A DNA stretch of 64,000 nucleotides. It comes from Branchiostoma lanceolatum (lineage: Eukaryota; Chordata; Leptocardii; Amphioxiformes; Branchiostomatidae). The notes under the pieces are model-generated. The model was given only the letters and a program-made list of their open reading frames with translations. It made no database searches and was not told the origin of the DNA. Positions 53,976 to 64,000 of the stretch are shown piece by piece. Location of the stretch: assembly GCF_035083965.1 (NCBI RefSeq), contig NC_089732.1, positions 17,215,424-17,279,423 on the forward strand, given 5' to 3'. Within the stretch, counting starts at the first letter, position 1. Each line of letters opens with the position of its first letter. A program made the translations under genes and the position numbers.

Positions 53976-54320
53976 AAACATACGGTAGCGCCTATGGCGC
54001 CCTCAATGTAAAAATGTGCGAATCCTAGTAGTGATTCACATTGTATCGTGCTCCAAGAGCACGTCTATTTATACGCGTATGCATCAAATGCACCTTTGAA
54101 CTAGATTATCACTTAGTTATATCAGGATTAAACGATAGGCATCAGTTAAATTGCAGTTTGTAGAAATGAAAGATGGCAGTTATAATCAGTCATGTCTATT
54201 ATACATATCATCTATAACTATGTTTCTGATGGTCAACAAAATATGTTTTAGTGTCGTATGGCTTGTAGATGTTCAGAAGCTATGGCCAGTGAATTTTGTG
54301 TGAATAAACCCACCTGTATG
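53976..54320 (+). other. Probable 3' UTR of the cytokine-like gene
   Basis: A polyadenylation signal AATAAA occurs at about 54303 (GTGTGAATAAACCC), roughly 330 bp after the stop. AT-rich stretches such as TTATATCAG and ATTTCGTTAAG are present, but clear clustered ATTTA elements are not. Confidence 0.45.
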
Positions 54321-54696
54321 TTGTACATTATAGCCCTGTTTTCTAGTGGATATTTTCAGAGGATTAGTGTCAGAATTTCGTTAAGAACAAAAAAAAAAGA
54401 TTTCTGATGTTTGAAGGAATTGAAGGAACACAATGGTAGTACATTTGTGTAAGCCGGTAAATCATTGCAGATGTAGTAGTATTGTTCACTGGGCGATTAT
54501 GAAATAAAACAAACTTATAACAGTTTTTTTTTTACTTCTCCGCCTGTCAAGTATCGGGAATTAAGTACGCATATCAGAAACTTTGCCAATACATAGTATA
54601 TAAGGTCCTGTGTGTGGACATTTTGTTCAATAGAAAGTGTTTAATCGATTAAAACACCCACATTTGGGTATTCTTATAGCTCCTTTTTTAAAGTAG

Positions 54697-54950
54697 ATGG
54701 TAACTGGGAAACCCCGGTAGAATCCTGGGCAAGACATCTCGGTTAGAGCTGCAACCGTCGTATGATATACGGAATGGACGTAAACTGGGGGTTCCATGCT
54801 TGAGGAGGTGCCTCGAGCACGATAGATAGGAAAGGCTGGCTAGCAACCCCTCCATGTAGAATATACCCTTCTACTGAAACAGCAAGGAATCTTGCAGCCC
54901 TATGTGCAACTAGGCAAATGCACAGAAGGGTCTGAACGAACGAATGAATT
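54697..54950 (+). mobile_element. tRNA-derived SINE, family A
   Basis: GGGAAACCCCGGTAGAATCC, ACATCTCGGTTAGAGCTGCA, TAGCAACCCCTCCATGTAGA, CAGCAAGGAATCTTGCAGCC and GAACGAACGAATGAATT follow the family order. Confidence 0.72.
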
Positions 54951-57454
54951 AACACCCGCATTGCCACACTGCTATTAAGCCATTCTTGTATCGTGCAGTT
55001 TTGAAAAGGGGGATTATCTGAGATAATGACCCTTTTCTCGAGTGCTTGAGCGCTAATGAGTGAACCAGCGTCTCCCTCATTTGTTATGTTTTAACAAAGC
55101 CTTCAGCTGTGAGAGTCTGTTTCCTGTCCATGGTAGCTGCACCCGCCACTTGATATCAAGAAAAGGGATTCTACACGATCTCTTTCACTGACAGGGTCTG
55201 GAACTAAAGATGGCCGCGTTTGCACCTGTCTAACAGGAAAGGTGACACAAAGGATCATGGAAATCAGTGGCTTATGATGGTTCTTTAGGCAGGAAAACGT
55301 CGTTAAAGATGCATGAACGTGCGATGTCAGAGAAAGTCACGACATTTTGCATGCCACGAAGGACGACTGTAAACTGCAGGATTTCATATACAGAATCTGT
55401 GTACTTTTCTTGTAGTTACTTTAACGTTCAAAAGATTATTTTGTTGTCTTTTTTTTAAACGTCTCTCTGTACATATGTGATCAAGCAAATTTTTGCCATG
55501 TCATGGATGGTGTGACTGTGTGCGTTTAAAAAAGAATCTATTCGAGAGCTCTGTAACGTTCAGAATGAGTAGCTGCTATCTGTGCAGAGAGACGAGTGTG
55601 AAAAGTGTATATTTAGACAGCCATTCTCTCCTTTTCAGCTGTATGAAACAAGAGAATTATATTCAATTAGGTTTATCTTGTCTTATTGATCCGTTGATAA
55701 AAACAAAAGACTGAAGCGCCTTTATCAAACCTTGGCAGATTCTATCCTATGCAGTGAGAAAACTCTACACTGACGCCGACAGCATTTCCTGTCACCTTTG
55801 ACCCATGGCTGCCTGTCACGGTGTCCCCGATGTGCCTGCCAAAGATTGCGGAACTGAGGACACACACCACTACTCACAAATAAACAAACAAACAAACAAA
55901 ATCTCCGTGTTTACGGCGACAACTAACCATCTCCCACCATTACAGAGATGTAGAAAACGAAGCAAAAGATTAGGAAAATTGCGCTAGACCCAACATCTGC
56001 TTGAAGATTAAAGTAGAGGTCCCAGCAGACACGGCAGGTGCACTAGGCATGGATTAAGGACAGTTTCCCTTTATCGTTAGCATGCAAATGATTTGGGATG
56101 GTTCACTTGGAAAAAGGTGGGTTCGTTTGCAAGTAATTCAGAACTTTTATAGATGAAGCTTCAATGATAAACAACAATCTACTTGCGGATTCCCAAAAAG
56201 AACACCGCACCAGGGGTAAATTGCCTTAAGTACATCACATCCAAAAATGGTGGGTTGATGAAGTTAGGAAAACATTACACTCCTCTGACTGAAATAGTGG
56301 TGCATCCCTACATCTTAATTTGTATAAATACAACTATACTTCAACGAAACAACAGTTGTTTTCAGCTGCTCGCTTCACCCTGACAAACCACGGACAAAAC
56401 TAGTACTGTCGGTTTGGTTCAGGGTAAATCAGTAACAGTGAGGTCCTGCCAAAGGTAAGTTGGTGTTTTTGGACTGTATTGTGGTGGATATTAGCTATCC
56501 TCTACGAATGATAAAAATACCGTCTATATTTCTTTTGCTCTTAACACATTTCAAAGCTTAAGAGACGTAACAAAACGATGGCCTATATTTTGTCGATTTC
56601 TTGGTTTTATACTTTTATTTCCTGTAAACTTAATTTTGAGTAGGGTGGGGAGGTACAGCCACCTTGCAATAAGTACTGTGCCTCACAACACAGGGTTATT
56701 CTTATATAATTGTGGCAAAATTTGATCGCAAAATATTTCGTTTACAGGGTTTTTCCGCCATATGCAGGCATGCCACATACAGGTGAGTGAGTTGATCAAG
56801 TATGCTAAAGACTTTAAGGCCCGTTCGCACTTTAAGTATATTCAAGCCTGCATGAGTTTCGTATTCACGTGTTTTTTTTTTTGGTCTCGGGTAAAGTTTA
56901 CGGCCAAAAAAATCGTTCTCTCGGTTCGATAGCCAGCTGCACAACGGTGGTCAAAAACAACTTCTTTCCCACAAACAGTAAGCCAGAAAAATGTCAATGC
57001 GCTTCTCGTACGGACAGTCCAACGCAGTATTGAATGGAATTCAATGGTATATTGTTTATCATGACAGTATACATATACACATCAACATATTTTAGAAGAA
57101 ATATAACACTGTCGAATGAAAGGAAAACACTGTAAATGCCTTTAAGTTCGAGGGTCCATTTTTGGAGAAAATTTTCGTGGTGGTTATAAATCCCCTGTTG
57201 AAACAGTGAGACAAAATACAAAACGAGAAAATTCGTGGTTGTTTAAAATTCGCAATGAAGAGGTTACCGCAGAAACCGCAAACATCAGACCACCGCGAAA
57301 ATCTAATATACTTTACAGTCAAAGTGCATTTTGTTATGAAAGGTATTTTCAATCTGTTCAGAATTATCTCCATAGATCTCTCCTGTGACAAAGATAAGAC
57401 CTACGCGTTGAAAATCTCACTCTAAAATTTCACTTTCCTGATCTTCTTTCGCAG
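54951..57454. other. Upstream region of the Pax gene; first exon not found
   Basis: The paired-box exon begins in mid-codon, so a coding exon ending in phase 1 must lie here or further left. A strong donor AAAG|GTAAGT at 56455 has an in-frame TGA and no ATG in the needed frame. ATGGCTGCCTGTCACG|GTGTCC at 55805 has the right phase but a weak donor. Neither can be accepted. Confidence 0.4.
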
Positions 57455-58775
57455 GACACACGGGAATAAACCAGCTTGGTGGTATCTTCGTGAATGGGCG
57501 CCCTCTACCGGACCACGTCAGAAGTTACATCGTGCAGCTGGCCTTAATGGGCGTGCGGCCGTGCGACATCTCGCGGCGGCTGCTGGTATCGCACGGCTGT
57601 GTCTCCAAGATTCTGTCCCGTTACTTCGAGACGGGGACGGTTAGACCCGGGTCTATTGGAGGAAGCAGGCCGAAGGTAAAGTCGTCAAATTCTGAGGGAC
57701 CCGTTTTAGTTTTGCGTAGATGTTTCATAGGCCCAATCGTCACAACCCCCGTTCGTTTGTGCCCAAGAGCAAAAATAAAGTTGCTACATGTGTAAGTTTA
57801 CAACAAATGATCCAGATGCACCTGGCAAAAACATGTTTAATATCAAAGATCTTTTAACATCCCTCCATTTGTAGTTTGACCAAACTGGTGATATGATATG
57901 TTGCACCTTGCTTCAAATTATGTGGAGGGTACTCGGGGGGGGGGGGGTATCAGAACACTGTTGCTGTCTAATGTAACTGCTGCCTAGTCGAAATACAATG
58001 TCGAGTCACAAATGCAATCATCTTTTGTGATTCAAAAAATATACATGTAATCTGCAACTGTTCAGTCCCCCATTGATAGGCTAAAGCGCGCCTACTCTCG
58101 TTCTCTTGTGCGCCCCTCGTCTGATACTATAGAATATACTTTTTCTGATGTTCTTGTTTTCACCCAGGTAGCGACGCCGCTGGTGGTTCGGAAGATCCTG
58201 GGCTACAAGCTGGAGAAGCCGAGCATGTTCGCCTGGGAGATCCGCGAGCGCCTCCTAGCGGATAGGGTCTGCACTGAAGACAACCTGCCCAGCGTCTCCT
58301 CTATCAACCGCATCCTCAGGACCTTACCTACTTCTACACACGTAAGTTACAGTCATCTTATCAAAACACAAAACGTTGTACTCACAGCATATTCTTGTAA
58401 TATCCAACAATCTATAATAAACTTTTAAGACTAGTTGTTCGAATTAACAATTTCGACAAGATCATAAACTGATTTTGATATTTCCAGGACCACCAGAGAT
58501 TTCCCATCAACTTCAGAACCATCCGTGCCTCAGGCATCCACGCACCCATTCCTCTCCTCCCAGTTCAAGTAGCGACACCTAGCGGTCCATCTGTGAAGAG
58601 CACTACCACATCGGGGAGACAGACATCCCGTTCTGTAACGACCAAACCGAGTCTACCGACCGGAATGACTGAAACCCAGAACCAAACGACTGGCGATGGA
58701 AAAGACAACGACTTAACGAAACATCCCTCGGGATCTGACACTGCAGGCTATTCTTTCCCATTGTATTCTCTGTAA
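57455..58775 (+). CDS. Pax transcription factor with complete paired domain, Pox neuro-like (5' exon missing)
   Basis: Exons 57455-57675, 58168-58341 and 58488-58775 chain in frame (acceptor TTTCGCAG, donors AAG|GTAAAG and CAC|GTAAGT). The first two encode the whole paired domain. The PAI half has [20 protein letters not shown] and [20 protein letters not shown], then the linker [10 protein letters not shown]. The RED half has [30 protein letters not shown] and [39 protein letters not shown] and MFAWEIRE lean toward Pox neuro. VATP..VV.KI..YK is shared with Pax2/5/8 and Pax4/6. The third exon is Ser/Thr-rich without a homeodomain or octapeptide and ends at 58775 unless spliced on. The intron at GGSRPK|VATP is a position also used in vertebrate Pax genes (recalled). 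It is a nuclear sequence-specific DNA-binding regulator. Confidence 0.88.
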
Positions 58776-59002
58776 TTGCAACATTTATATAAAAATGAAT
58801 ATTTCCATTGCCATAACTCACCGACTATTTTGTACCTTTCATTCCTGAATTCTCCGTTTTTCACACAGTTTAAGGTTCATTGGATAGTATCAATATGTTA
58901 ATCACTTCTTTCTGTACTATATTTGCACCAATTTTGCAAGTTGCACGTGTACACGTCATATCCCCAAGACTGCGGTAATTGACGAACGTGCGGTCTTTTC
59001 AG

Positions 59003-59334
59003 CAGGTGAATCAGGTAAGATGGCTGATCACGACGGTTTCAAGTCGGATAAGCAAGGAGAACAACCTGGGAGGCAGGTGGTCGAGAAGAAAACTGAGGAA
59101 AAGAATGACTTGGCTTCTTCAAACATTGACCCTGCTCTCCCACAACCGCGTATGATCGAGCTACCCACGTCTACAGGGAGTCAAACACCATGCAGCAACG
59201 CCGCCTTGCGAATGCCACCAAAGCTGCAACGATGCCACTTTGTCAATGGCCTTGCTGAAGGCCAAACCGTTCCACTTGCCACCTATTATCCTCTTCCCAT
59301 GGGGCAGGTAGATCGGAAGTGGAGGGTGGTTTAA
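59003..59334 (+). CDS. Possible extra C-terminal exon of the Pax gene
   Basis: After acceptor TCTTTTCAG an open frame of about 110 codons reads GESGKMADHDGF and on to VDRKWRVV. It is polar and proline-containing with natural composition. It needs a preceding exon ending in phase 1, and the Pax exon 58488-58775 offers no good donor in that phase. It may therefore be an alternative exon, a separate small gene starting at ATG 59020, or chance. AATAAA at about 59603 would serve as its polyadenylation signal. Confidence 0.35.
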
Positions 59335-59599
59335 AGATTAGATTCATAAATGTGCAATGCTGACGTTGCCGCTTGAAATGTCTGGAAGTTCACCATTTAC
59401 GATTGTTTCGAAACGTTGAAATCAGATCAGTAGTAGAAGTACAGCAATAAGTCACATTGTAACTCTGTAACCACTGTACTAGATTTATAGAAAGCACGTA
59501 GTTCATGCAATTCGTTTGAATCTGAAAGATTATCATGACTCAATCTATTGACATTAACATCAGACTATATGTAAAGTAGACGAGTTCTATGGTGAGTTC

Positions 59600-59609
59600 A
59601 GAATAAAAT
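59600..59609 (+). terminator. Polyadenylation signal downstream of the Pax gene
   Basis: AATAAA lies within TCAGAATAAAATTGG about 830 bp after the stop at 58775 and about 270 bp after the alternative stop at 59334. Confidence 0.35.
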
Positions 59610-60235
59610 TGGTGATAAGAACATCTTGTCAGGGTCTTTCGTTATTGTTCTCCGTGATGTGCAGGTCTGTATTCTCGTTTCAGGGGGGATGTTTTGAAAA
59701 TCGGATATTTGGATACAACATATTAAATGGAATATTTCTAATTCGAAAATTTGTTTCAATATCCGATATTTTTGTCTTGAAAATTGATGTTAAAGAAAAA
59801 AACACGACACTATACGGTACATCCTACACACAACTCAACAGCTCCGTGCACGTGGTTGAAACTTAAGTAACCAGTTAGTTTAAACGTACGGGATAGATCT
59901 TGTTGGTGCCGTGGCATCTCACATCCTTACAGGGGAACCTAGTCCAGAAACAGGTGTTAGCTGTGCTTCGCGCTTCTGCAAGGTCACACGCGCTTACCGA
60001 ACAGTTAATATGGCGGCGGTAATTATTGTTTTGAAGCACTTTTCACTCTCGAAGCTTAAAAATGTTCAGGCATCATTTGATAGATGTGCAGGTGTACACT
60101 AGGAATTTGGTACACTCACAAGAGTTGTGATGATGAACGTGAATGTTAGCATCGACATTTTAGCACATTGTCCCGCTTCTCGTCTCTATGACTCGTCTGA
60201 GCATCAGGGCAGTAACCTGACACACCATGGGCAAT

Positions 60236-61112
60236 AGGGCGTATTCACGTGACGTCATCACCCCTGCCCTCCGTGGGCGGCCATGTTGGTGCTCACCCTG
60301 CAGCGAAGTTTCTCGTTGTCCGACGCTAACTAAATTTCCAAGGAATGCGAAGTCGTCTGATCGCTGTTTTATTATATGCAAAGAGTCTCCAGCCTCACAT
60401 CCTTTTCGCTACAAAAATCCAATTTCACCTGCTGGAAATGACCCATTATCGACGAGCGAGGTTCCCCAGCAGCCTGCAAACATGGCCGCTAAACTGTTTA
60501 CAGAGTACGCATAAAATCAGTTCACAGCATACAAGTGTTCCAAGGCCTGCAGCCACGTAGTACAGTGTCTTGAGTGTCGTGAGAAATTTTGTTGACAGGG
60601 AGTACGTTATGATCGGGAAAGTTCGACGTTGAAAGACCCCCAGTTTATGAATGAACGTGTCTCAATCAACGACTACACGGTGCCGCGACTGTGTTACACA
60701 ACGGGCCTGTAACTTGCTTTTCGACCAGATACAAAAGGTTTCCATACACACACGTTGATTCTCAAACTTCAACTATTTAGATCCGCTGTTCGTATGTCAG
60801 AAATCCACTTTTGTTTCAGTCGTTAGTCCCTTCGCGATCGTATGTTCCCGCACGTACACGTCCTACACGAGAAACTCAAAACCAATCTTACTGTTACCCG
60901 ACCGGTGTGTGCTTTATCAGTCCCAATCCAACATCTGACCACGAGGCAAAACACCATGATAATGAGACAAAACGTTTTGAAGGGAAATTGTGAATGGCGT
61001 AGAAAACATCTGCCATTTATACAGAGAGTTCCATAGGGCTCCACTATTAAGTGAGCACCAAGATGGCCGCCAGTGCTCGTTGCTAGGGGGAGGGTCACGT
61101 GACTGAATACGC
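60236..61112. mobile_element. Non-autonomous DNA transposon with TAGGGCGTATTCA termini
   Basis: The left end TAGGGCGTATTCACGTGAC is the inverse of the right end GTCACGTGACTGAATACGCC plus CTA. Subterminal arms GCGGCCATGTTGGTGCTCAC and GTGAGCACCAAGATGGCCGC also pair. It is about 875 bp long with no credible transposase frame. It is flanked by TA, though the length of the target-site duplication is uncertain. Confidence 0.8.
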
Positions 61113-61916
61113 CCTATAGGCTAAGGAATTCTTGTTGGGAGGGACACCCGCAGCGCGCGGTAGGCCGTCCGACCAACCAGGGAAAGCCTCCGTCGGAACA
61201 ATCTCCCGTCGTCTTCTGCGTAATTGTCAATTCCACTTACTAAAGTAGATTCGATGCCAAGGTATGACGTCGACAAAAGTTGAATGAATTTTGTGTAGGA
61301 TTCCCTGAACATGGGTACTAAGAACTGACTTTAATATAAAAAAATTCAAACAAACAAAAAACAGGAGTCATCCAAATCTATCGGCAAAAAATTAATTGAC
61401 AATCTTACAATAATGGAGCATGGTAATTGCACTTAATCGACTATAAGGGAGAACAGATGAACATCGACTTGTTACAATATCATGCAAACTATTAACATTG
61501 ACCCCATGTCATAACTATATCATCTCTTCATCAACATTTGCATCCTTTATCTCTCATACTGTCTGCTGAATACTCTACTGATCATCTGTGTCAAACAAGC
61601 TACGTATTTGACTTGGTTGACTCTTTCTTTATTACCGTTGCAATTTAGGTATAGCGATGGCTCGATAAAAATACAATCAAAAAACACTTTGCTTTTTTTG
61701 ACGGGGGGTGGCATACACTTTCTGCAACTTATGATCCAATGCTCACCTGACATCACAAAAACAGTGGACTATACTTATTCCTAGGATCCTAGGCAAAAAC
61801 TGGAGTTCATTAGTGGAAATTTGTTGTTGTTGTTGTTGGCAACTTACAGCTCAACGTTGTTTCAGAATGACTTCTACCAACAGAGATGAAATCTGGAGGG
61901 TAAAAAAAAAACATGC
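61113..61916. other. Intergenic DNA between the Pax and epoxide hydrolase genes
   Basis: I see no exon here. It presumably includes the 3' UTR of the minus-strand epoxide hydrolase gene, whose stop codon lies at 61917-61919. Confidence 0.5.
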
Positions 61917-63974
61917 CTATTCGTCTTTAGATTTCAGACTTTCGACCTTCTTGACGAAGGTTCGGATATCTTCGGCCAGTAAGGCAGGCTTCTCGAACGC
62001 AGCGAAGTGTCCTCCATCGGGCATGAGAGTGAAGTGGATGAGGTTGGTGTGGAAGAGTCTACACCAGGCCTCCGGGTTGTGGCCTAGCTCGTGAGGGAAC
62101 GCCGCTATTCCCGTCGGAACGGTTACCTGCATGCTGAAATTGTTTAAAAAAGTGCCATTGCCATTACGTTAAAAAAAAAAAAAGCACATAGAAGCTTTTT
62201 ATAAAATTTCTAAACTAAAAACTAAAATAAACAGGTTGAGTCAGGAGCGAAACGTGATCTTTCTTTTCTTTTTCGGTACTGCTCAGCCCGCCTTTCGGCG
62301 GATTATTAGCAGCTGCGCCAAATGTTAGTAACAGGTGCAAACAGAGGGTAGAAAGGGGGGTAGACAAGGACATGTGCAAAAAACGGGACAAGTGAAACTT
62401 TTAGTGTTGTTAGTAATTATATATTTACATATATACAAGGACGGGGGGCAGCTGATTGGAATAAACCTCCTTCCAATTATGGCGGCCGATTCAAACTTAG
62501 AATCGAAGATAGCATGCACATGCTATAAAACAGGGTTAAAGTAGGCGCATATACGATATAGGGAGCACCAACTGTAGCCTCGTCTTGGTGCCAACCCTGG
62601 CACGTGTACGGCCCCGCGGTAAATTAAAAATGGCCGCCGTAATTGGAAAGAACTTTATCATTTGTTAAGAGGTTTCGAAGAGAATACTTTATTTAAAAAA
62701 TGACGGGGAAAGGCCTCCCCGAAAAATTGCACCCAAAAAAATGTTTAAAAAATTCACAGAAAGCTTATAAACTACCGTTGCAATATCTAAACCACTGCTC
62801 TTCTCCTATCTATCAAGAAAAAAGCACAAAACACCACGTGCTAACCATGGGAATGTACGTTGATAAATTTGTAATCAACCATGAAGTTAACCCACCTGTT
62901 GGTTTCCATTGCCTTTCCAGCAAACGCTTCCTTGTAGAACCTCATGGATGACGTAATGGTACCAGTCAGCCAGTAGATCATCACACTGGTCAGCAGCTCA
63001 TCCTGGGGAGGAGATCACACACTGCATTTTACACTGGGAAGGAGAACATACCTGGCAGACAAAGGTTACTCTGGGAAGGAGAACAGAATACGGCACCACT
63101 ATTGGTTAGGGCATCATGGGAAGAAAACTGCGAGAGGGAGGTTGTCCTGGGAAGGAGAACAGGATATTGATCAGGACATCCTGGGAAGGAGAGCACACAT
63201 ATGAAGGTTGTCCCGGGAAGGAGGACAGGAAGCTGATTGGTCAGTCATTCTGACAAAGGCTACATTATGTCAGACGAAAGTTCGGAGAGTTGTTCTTTCA
63301 CTGTGTTGACCTTGGATCTGTTCCTACATTCCTTTGCCAGGGCAATACCATGCAACTATGAAGAAAGTTTAGATACCTTGGTGTAGTATTTCTCCAGCCC
63401 CCCATCAGACAAGTCCCTGTTTGCTGGGTTTGTCCAAGTGGAGAATTTTTCTAGGATGTAGGCGGCCAGACCAACGGGTGAGTCATTCAGGGCAAAACCT
63501 AACAGACACAGTTTTTTTTTCATTGATTGATTCACTGTTTGTTTGCTTGTACAATAACTTCTACGTACATATATTACTGTTACAGGCAGTGACTAGACAC
63601 AGAGTGAGCTGCTGGCTAAAGAAAACAGAAATAAACACGACCCTATCATGCCCAGGACAAAAGATACAAAAATCGTAAGTTATACTACAGTACTAAGGTT
63701 ACAGACCAGGTGCCCCAAACTTGATCTTGCTTCGTCTTAAATATCATCACAATCCATCTGGCCATTATTAAGATACGCTGGCCACAAATATCCGGGGAAA
63801 AAACACGCCATAAACAATTCCTTCATTTTTCATGGAGGTAAGAAACAAATAAATTTTATCAATCAATCAATCAATGTCCATGTACTTACCAACTGTATCT
63901 GGTTTGGTTGCCTGTATGTGCATGTATCCAGTCTCCTGTAACAGCGTCATCACCATACTACCGTAGGGGTAAAC
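61917..63974 (-). CDS. EPHX1: Microsomal epoxide hydrolase, C-terminal four exons (5' part outside window)
   Basis: In transcript order the exons are 63974-63890, 63499-63378, 63002-62896 and 62133-61917. Lengths are 85, 122, 107 and 217 bp, and the phases agree. The encoded sequence follows the alpha/beta-hydrolase EPHX1 C-terminus: ETGYMHIQATKPDTVG, LNDSPVGLAAYILEKFSTWT, DGGLEKYY, MIYWLTGTITSSMRFYKE, VTVPTGIAAFPHEL and GGHFAAFEKPALLAEDIRTF. The His of GGHFAAFE is the catalytic base of the family, and Tyr in ILEKF/YW context and Glu in the PHEL-PEAW region are intact. The enzyme hydrates epoxides to diols at the endoplasmic reticulum membrane. Juvenile-hormone epoxide hydrolases belong to the same family. 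The chain ends SKDE at 61917. The nucleophile Asp lies in upstream exons that are not in the window. Confidence 0.93.
63003..63222 (-). repeat. Array of acceptor-like CTGGGAAGGAGA motifs in an epoxide hydrolase intron
   Basis: On the plus strand CTGGGGAGGAG or CTGGGAAGGAGAAC recurs at about 63004, 63034, 63071, 63147, 63181 and 63208. On the coding strand each reads TCTCCTTCCCAG, a pyrimidine tract ending in AG. The most 3' one (CTCCTCCCCAG) is the real acceptor of exon 63002-62896. Confidence 0.75.
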
Positions 63975-64000
63975 CTGGAAAAGAAATAATCCCCTCCTCT

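Noticed and set aside
56423..56454. First Pax exon ending at the strong donor AAAG|GTAAGT
   Set aside because: In the only phase that fits the paired box a TGA stands five codons before the donor with no ATG after it.

Overview
This window is animal nuclear DNA, most likely from a cephalochordate (amphioxus, Branchiostoma type). The evidence is the short exons (about 60-270 bp) with standard GT-AG introns, the very high density of short palindromic DNA transposons and tRNA-derived SINEs, long CA and GAT microsatellites, and deuterostome gene content. The species assignment is inference. Exon models were built by hand from splice signals, reading phase and protein plausibility. In the first three genes all exon lengths sum to an intact reading frame, which supports them strongly.

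Layout. (1) 2-14995, + strand: the 3' 18 exons of an adhesion GPCR with leucine-rich repeats, two Ig-like domains, a GAIN domain, an intact GPS cleavage motif, seven membrane segments and a short tail. Its introns hold two adjacent TTAA-flanked transposons, foldback elements, a SINE and a (GAT)n microsatellite. (2) 14996-23925: 3' UTR, then gene-poor DNA rich in repeats carrying ATGCAAAT. (3) 23926-47395, + strand: a DUF229 (alkaline phosphatase/sulfatase-like fold) type II membrane protein in 14 exons, 808 residues. It has a 15.7 kb first intron and a GC-AG last intron. (4) 50710-53975, + strand: a five-exon secreted protein of 256 residues. I read it as a long-chain four-helix class I cytokine of the IL-6/CNTF/CLCF1 type. 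(5) 57455-about 59340, + strand: a Pax gene with a complete paired domain that resembles Pox neuro more than the vertebrate Pax classes. Its first coding exon was not found. (6) 61917-63974, - strand: the last four coding exons of a microsomal epoxide hydrolase (EPHX1 family); the gene continues past the right edge.

The genes do not form a pathway; they are independent loci. The most notable item is the cytokine. Its domain order, its intron phases (1,0,0,0), its short first coding exon and its helix D motif all match the IL-6/G-CSF gene plan, and a clear member outside vertebrates would bear on the origin of that family. The Pax gene is second, because Pox neuro has no vertebrate counterpart. 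Recurrent themes in the non-coding DNA are palindromic arrays related to TGACAGGATnnTCCTGTCA at three places, transposons landing within about 12 bp of splice donors, and local duplications of 3' splice acceptors.
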